The notes under the pieces were generated by a model. It made no database searches, was not told the DNA's origin, and saw only the letters and a program-made list of their open reading frames with translations. The position numbers and the translations under genes were made by a program. From JBBQUN01 sp038212405 (GTDB taxonomy: Bacteria; Actinomycetota; Acidimicrobiia; Acidimicrobiales; SZUA-35), in contig JBBQUN010000189.1 in the NCBI GenBank assembly GCA_038212405.1, forward strand, positions 1-9,111: a DNA stretch of 9,111 nucleotides, read 5' to 3'. Below are positions 6,119 through 9,111 of this stretch, in pieces. Each line of letters begins with the position of its first letter. Positions within the stretch are counted from its first letter, which is position 1.

Positions 6119-7883
6119 GCTGCACCTGACCGACGACTCGGCGAATGACGCCGAACGTGTCGCCATCGATGCGGTCATCGACGCGCCGCACCTCGATGGA
6201 TCCGGCTCGGCGCTGCATTTCGAGACTGAACGGCTGGCGCGGGGCGGCATGGCGAAGGCCGCCGGCTTGCGCCATCTTCTGCTGCCATCCCTCCATGCGT
6301 TGCAGCGAGCTTCGGGCTGGATCTCGCCGGGTGGGCTGAACCACATTGCCGAACGGCTCCAGATTCCTCCGGCTGAGGCCTACGGCGTCGCCAGTTTCTA
6401 CGAGCTGTTCCGAGTCGAGGCGCCCGAGCATGACGGACCGGCGTTCCACGTCTGCATCGACGCTGCCTGCCAGCTCGCCGGGGCCAACGAACAGATCGAA
6501 CAGCTTCGCCGCGACGGCGCCAATGCGCATGCGAGCCCGTGCCTCGGCCAGTGCGAGCAGGCGGTCGGCGTCTTCGTGCAACGGCGTTCGGTCGATGGCG
6601 TCGATACCGCAGGTTCCACGCCGGACCCCGATGCCGCCGAACCGGTGATCCCGCAGCAATACGACCCGGCGCTCCGGCTCCTTCGCCGGGTTGACCGACA
6701 CGACCCGGCGTCGCTCCAGGGCTACGTGGGCGTCGGTGGGTTCAAAGCGTTGGCCGCAGCGTTGCGCATGGGTCCGGTTGGCGTGCTCGACGCCGTCACC
6801 GTTTCCGGCCTCAAGGGTCGAGGTGGCGCGGCCTTTCCGACTGGAGCCAAGTGGCGAGCGGTTGCCAGCGAGGTTGCCGACCAGAAGTACGTCGTTGTCA
6901 ACGCCGATGAGTCCGAGGTCGGAACATTCAAAGATCGGTACCTGCTCGAGTACGACCCGTTCGCACTGATCGAAGCGTGTGTCATCGCCGGCTTCGCTGT
7001 TGGCGCCAGCAAGGGCTACCTCTACATTCGCGGCGAGTATCCGCTGGCCGCACACCGCATGCAAAATGCCATCGAGGCCAGCCGGAACGCGGGTTTCCTC
7101 GGCCCTCGCATTGCTCGCTCGAGCCTCGAGTTCGATCTCGAGATCCGCCAGGGCGCCGGGGCTTACATCTGTGGGGAGGAGACGGCACTCCTCGAATCGA
7201 TCGAGGGATTCCGGGGCGAGCCACGCCAGAAGCCGCCGTTCCCCACGACTCATGGGCTGTTCGGCAAGCCGACAGTCATCAACAACGTCGAGACGCTCCT
7301 CAACGTGCTCGACATCATGACCAGTGGGGCCGAGGCGTATGCCGCGCTGGGCACGGCGGACTCGACCGGAACCAAGCTCTACTGCGTTTCGGGGAACATC
7401 GCCCGGCCTGGCGTGTACGAGATCGAGTTCGGGCGAACGCTTCGTGAGGTGCTCGAACTGGCGGGGCCGTTCGACGGCGAACCCGCTGCCGTTCTGCTCG
7501 GCGGTGGTGCAGGCACGTTCGTGCTGCCCGACGAGTTCGATCTGATGCTCAGTTTCGAAGCGACTCGCGCCAGCGGACACTCGTTGGGATCAGGAGTGAT
7601 CATGGTGTTCAACTCAGCAACCGACTTCGGAGCGATCGTCACCAGGCTCGCTCGGTTCTTCCGTGACGAGAGCTGCGGGCAGTGCGTGCCATGTCGGATC
7701 GGCACGGTACGTCAGCACGAGATCTTGGTTCGCTCTGGCGGCCAGCCGAGTTCGCACGAGGTGCAGCTCATCGACGAGATGGACAAGGCGATGAAAGACG
7801 CATCGATCTGCGGGCTCGGGCACACTGCAGCGACGGCGGTGCAGTCGGCCATCGCCAAGGGTTTGATCGGAGCGCCGGCATGA
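6111..7883 (+). CDS. NuoE-NuoF fusion: NAD+-linked diaphorase subunit of formate dehydrogenase
   Basis: A 590-residue fusion of the two proteins called FdsG and FdsB in Rhodobacter-type formate dehydrogenase. It should pass electrons from the Fe-S chain through FMN to NAD+ (or back) in the cytosol. The NuoE-like part (about 40-160) has a thioredoxin-like [2Fe-2S] site, Cys115-x4-Cys120 and Cys144-x3-Cys148. After a linker (about 160-185) comes the NuoF-like part: GRGGAAFPTGAKW (236-248, FMN/NADH site), NADESEVGTFKDR (264-276), YICGEETALLESIEG (352-366) and the [4Fe-4S] site ESCGQCVPCRIGT with Cys522, 525, 528 and Cys567. Val replaces the Pro usual in the NADESEPGT motif. Its start overlaps the catalytic gene by 8 nt, with GGAG 10 nt upstream, and its stop overlaps the next start (ATGA), so the three genes are probably translationally coupled. 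A hydrogenase or complex I role is unlikely beside a formate dehydrogenase. Confidence 0.94.
   Translation: MPELHLTDDSANDAERVAIDAVIDAPHLDGSGSALHFETERLARGGMAKAAGLRHLLLPSLHALQRASGWISPGGLNHIAERLQIPPAEAYGVASFYELFRVEAPEHDGPAFHVCIDAACQLAGANEQIEQLRRDGANAHASPCLGQCEQAVGVFVQRRSVDGVDTAGSTPDPDAAEPVIPQQYDPALRLLRRVDRHDPASLQGYVGVGGFKALAAALRMGPVGVLDAVTVSGLKGRGGAAFPTGAKWRAVASEVADQKYVVVNADESEVGTFKDRYLLEYDPFALIEACVIAGFAVGASKGYLYIRGEYPLAAHRMQNAIEASRNAGFLGPRIARSSLEFDLEIRQGAGAYICGEETALLESIEGFRGEPRQKPPFPTTHGLFGKPTVINNVETLLNVLDIMTSGAEAYAALGTADSTGTKLYCVSGNIARPGVYEIEFGRTLREVLELAGPFDGEPAAVLLGGGAGTFVLPDEFDLMLSFEATRASGHSLGSGVIMVFNSATDFGAIVTRLARFFRDESCGQCVPCRIGTVRQHEILVRSGGQPSSHEVQLIDEMDKAMKDASICGLGHTAATAVQSAIAKGLIGAPA
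7869..7872 (+). promoter_or_regulatory. Ribosome binding site of the Fe-S subunit
   Basis: GGAG with a 7-nt spacer to the ATG at 7880, inside the end of the diaphorase gene. With the ATGA overlap it supports the start at 7880 over any upstream in-frame start within the previous gene. Confidence 0.65.
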
Positions 7884-8746
7884 CGAGTGCGGCTGTCAGC
7901 GGAACGAGCGTGACCATCACCGTCGACGGGCAGCCCATCACCGCTGCACCGGGCCTGACCATCCTCGAAGCCTGCAATCAGTTGGGTATCGAGACCCCCA
8001 CGCTGTGTTGGGCCGCCAACCTCACGCCGGTCAACGTTTGTCGGGTGTGCGTGGTCGAGGTGGAGGGGTCGCGCCCATTGGTGCCGTCGTGTTCTCGGTC
8101 GGTCGAAGAGGGCATGGTCGTGCAGACCGATTCCGAACGGGTGCGACACAGCCGGAAGCTGGTGCTCGAGTTCCTTGGCTCGGGCATCGACCTGTCGCAG
8201 GCCACCGACCTTGCTCGATGGAGCGACGAGTATGGAGCCGACCCCGATCGCTTCGGGTCCGAAGTGAAGCGCATCGACGAGCCGGTCAAGATCCAGGACT
8301 CGCTGTACATCCGGGACTACGACAAATGCGTGCTCTGCTACAAGTGCGTGTCGGCCTGCGGCGACGATGCCCAGCACACCTTTGCCATTGCCGTCTCCGG
8401 TCGCGGGTTCGATGCGCGCATCTCGACCGAGTTCGACATCGAACTGCCCGATTCGGCCTGTGTGTATTGCGGCAATTGCATCGGTGTCTGCCCGACCGGA
8501 GCGATCCAGTTCAAGAGCGAGTTCGACCTGCGCCAAGCGGGGGAGTGGCGAGAGGACGAGCAAACCGTCACCACAACGATCTGCTCGTTCTGTGGCGTTG
8601 GTTGCAGCCTGGAGCTGCACGTGCAAGACGACCGCATCGTGAAGGTCACCTCACCCGATGACCACGACGTCACCAACGGCCACCTTTGTGTGAAGGGCCG
8701 CTTCGGGTGGCAATACGTCCAACCAACGGTGACCCGCAAGCCCTGA
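7880..8746 (+). CDS. Formate dehydrogenase Fe-S subunit: detached N-terminal part of the alpha subunit with the MopB [4Fe-4S] domain
   Basis: A 288-residue protein matching the first third of an FdsA/NuoG-like alpha subunit. Domains in order: a [2Fe-2S] ferredoxin fold with Cys43, 54, 57, 71; a NuoG-type linker helix region (about 85-130) that lacks the usual HxxxCxxC-C cluster ligands; a 2x[4Fe-4S] ferredoxin domain with Cys150, 153, 156, 160 and Cys194, 197, 200, 204; and a MopB N-terminal domain with Cys235-x2-Cys238-x3-Cys242 and Cys270 in CVKG. Lys272 corresponds to the active-site/electron-relay lysine (Lys44 in E. coli FdhF). It ends at WQYVQPTVTRKP, just where an intact alpha subunit would continue into sequence like QRLTVPLVR of the first operon gene. 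It should carry electrons from the Mo/W centre on the other chain to the diaphorase subunit. A truncation artefact is unlikely because the catalytic remainder exists upstream with its own start. Confidence 0.92.
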   Translation: MTSAAVSGTSVTITVDGQPITAAPGLTILEACNQLGIETPTLCWAANLTPVNVCRVCVVEVEGSRPLVPSCSRSVEEGMVVQTDSERVRHSRKLVLEFLGSGIDLSQATDLARWSDEYGADPDRFGSEVKRIDEPVKIQDSLYIRDYDKCVLCYKCVSACGDDAQHTFAIAVSGRGFDARISTEFDIELPDSACVYCGNCIGVCPTGAIQFKSEFDLRQAGEWREDEQTVTTTICSFCGVGCSLELHVQDDRIVKVTSPDDHDVTNGHLCVKGRFGWQYVQPTVTRKP

Positions 8747-8783
8747 TCCGTCGAGCACGATCAGGACGTGTTCAGGTGACCGG

Positions 8784-8810
8784 CGAACCGACGCCCTCAG
8801 GTCGGGTTCG
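8784..8810. terminator. Hairpin after the formate dehydrogenase operon
   Basis: CGAACCGAC (8784-8792) pairs with GTCGGGTTCG (8801-8810), nine pairs with one bulged G and an 8-nt loop. It lies 38 bp after the operon stop and reaches the 3' end of the convergent small frame. There is no T-tract, so if it terminates transcription it is not a classical intrinsic terminator. Confidence 0.35.
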
Positions 8811-9033
8811 GTAACGCACGTCCATTGTGGGAGGCAGTTCGCTCGACGCTGTGGCTTCGTTCGATGGCGTCGAGCACGAAACACATGCGTTCGGCCTGGT
8901 CGACGATGGCGGCGATCGTCTCGGGATCAGCGTCGGAGACGACGTCGATCGCGGTGCGAATCGACTCGAGCCGATGCTCGGCGGTACCTGCCTTCATCGA
9001 GCCGGACATGATGAAGCTCGGTGTCACCACCAT
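8797..9033 (-). CDS. Small hypothetical protein
   Basis: A 78-residue frame whose codons are mostly G/C in third position, with GGAG 7 nt before the ATG at 9033 (on the minus strand, 9044-9041). The product is mostly hydrophilic with a predicted-looking acidic helical stretch in the middle (RTAIDVVSDADPETIAAIV) and no signal peptide or membrane segment. Internal ATGs at 9009 and 8997 could be alternative starts. I recognise no family. It is convergent with the formate dehydrogenase operon and does not resemble the small FdsD subunit found in some such operons. It may be real, but short frames in high-GC DNA arise by chance. The remaining bases (8747-8796 and 9034-9111) hold the hairpin and nothing else I can support. 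Confidence 0.4.
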   Translation of the reverse strand: MVVTPSFIMSGSMKAGTAEHRLESIRTAIDVVSDADPETIAAIVDQAERMCFVLDAIERSHSVERTASHNGRALPNPT

Positions 9034-9111
9034 GGAAGCGCTCCGGATCTCTACCTTGCGGGCCTCGCCAACACGGGCGAGTTGGGTGAGCAGTCAAAAA
9101 GCGAGGGCAGC

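Noticed and set aside
6075..7580. Long minus-strand open frame of 501 codons.
   Set aside because: Antisense shadow of the NuoE-NuoF fusion, which has all its cofactor motifs on the plus strand.
8797..9033. Small gene as FdsD, the small delta subunit of some formate dehydrogenases.
   Set aside because: It is on the opposite strand to the operon and lacks the Trp/Pro/Arg-rich motif I associate with FdsD.

Overview
The window is a high-GC bacterial chromosomal segment with tightly packed genes, GC-rich third codon positions and ATGA-type start/stop overlaps. Nothing seen fixes the taxon. A free-living aerobic or facultative high-GC bacterium, possibly an actinobacterium, is a guess from composition and gene style. 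The in-frame UGA described below means the genome should also carry a selenocysteine machinery (SelA, SelB, SelC, SelD), none of which lies in this window.

Layout from left to right. Positions 1-190 hold only a weak minus-strand open frame running off the left edge. Positions 191-1402 (minus) encode a class III PLP-dependent aminotransferase. Positions 1543-2142 (plus, divergent) encode the ribosome-assembly GTPase EngB/YsxC. Positions 2195-3892 (minus, convergent with engB) encode formate-tetrahydrofolate ligase (Fhs); a 33-bp tandem duplication spans its stop codon. Positions 3893-4114 are a 222-bp divergent control region with two perfect inverted repeats and three tandem 18-bp repeats. 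Positions 4115-8746 (plus) are a three-gene, translationally coupled formate dehydrogenase operon. A small hypothetical minus-strand gene sits at 8797-9033.

The operon is the notable part. Its first gene is the catalytic molybdenum/tungsten-bis-MGD subunit of formate dehydrogenase. It reads through an in-frame TGA (4418-4420) at the exact site of the catalytic selenocysteine (U102-H103). A bacterial SECIS hairpin lies immediately downstream, with a GGUCU loop at the same distance from UGA as in E. coli fdhF. This subunit lacks the N-terminal iron-sulfur portion that formate dehydrogenase alpha subunits normally carry. That missing piece is encoded by the third gene: a [2Fe-2S] domain, two [4Fe-4S] ferredoxin clusters, the MopB-type [4Fe-4S] and the active-site Lys. 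Between them lies a NuoE-NuoF fusion that supplies the NAD+/FMN module. The alpha subunit is therefore split at the end of its MopB [4Fe-4S] domain, and the two halves are encoded in reversed order around the diaphorase gene. An active centre built from two chains (Sec, His and Arg on one; Lys and the proximal cluster on the other) is inferred.

Functionally, Fhs interconverts formate plus THF plus ATP with 10-formyl-THF. The dehydrogenase interconverts formate plus NAD+ with CO2 plus NADH. Being divergently transcribed from one repeat-rich region, they look like a one-carbon module, perhaps oxidising folate-bound C1 units through free formate to CO2, or feeding formate into folate. The direction cannot be read from the sequence.
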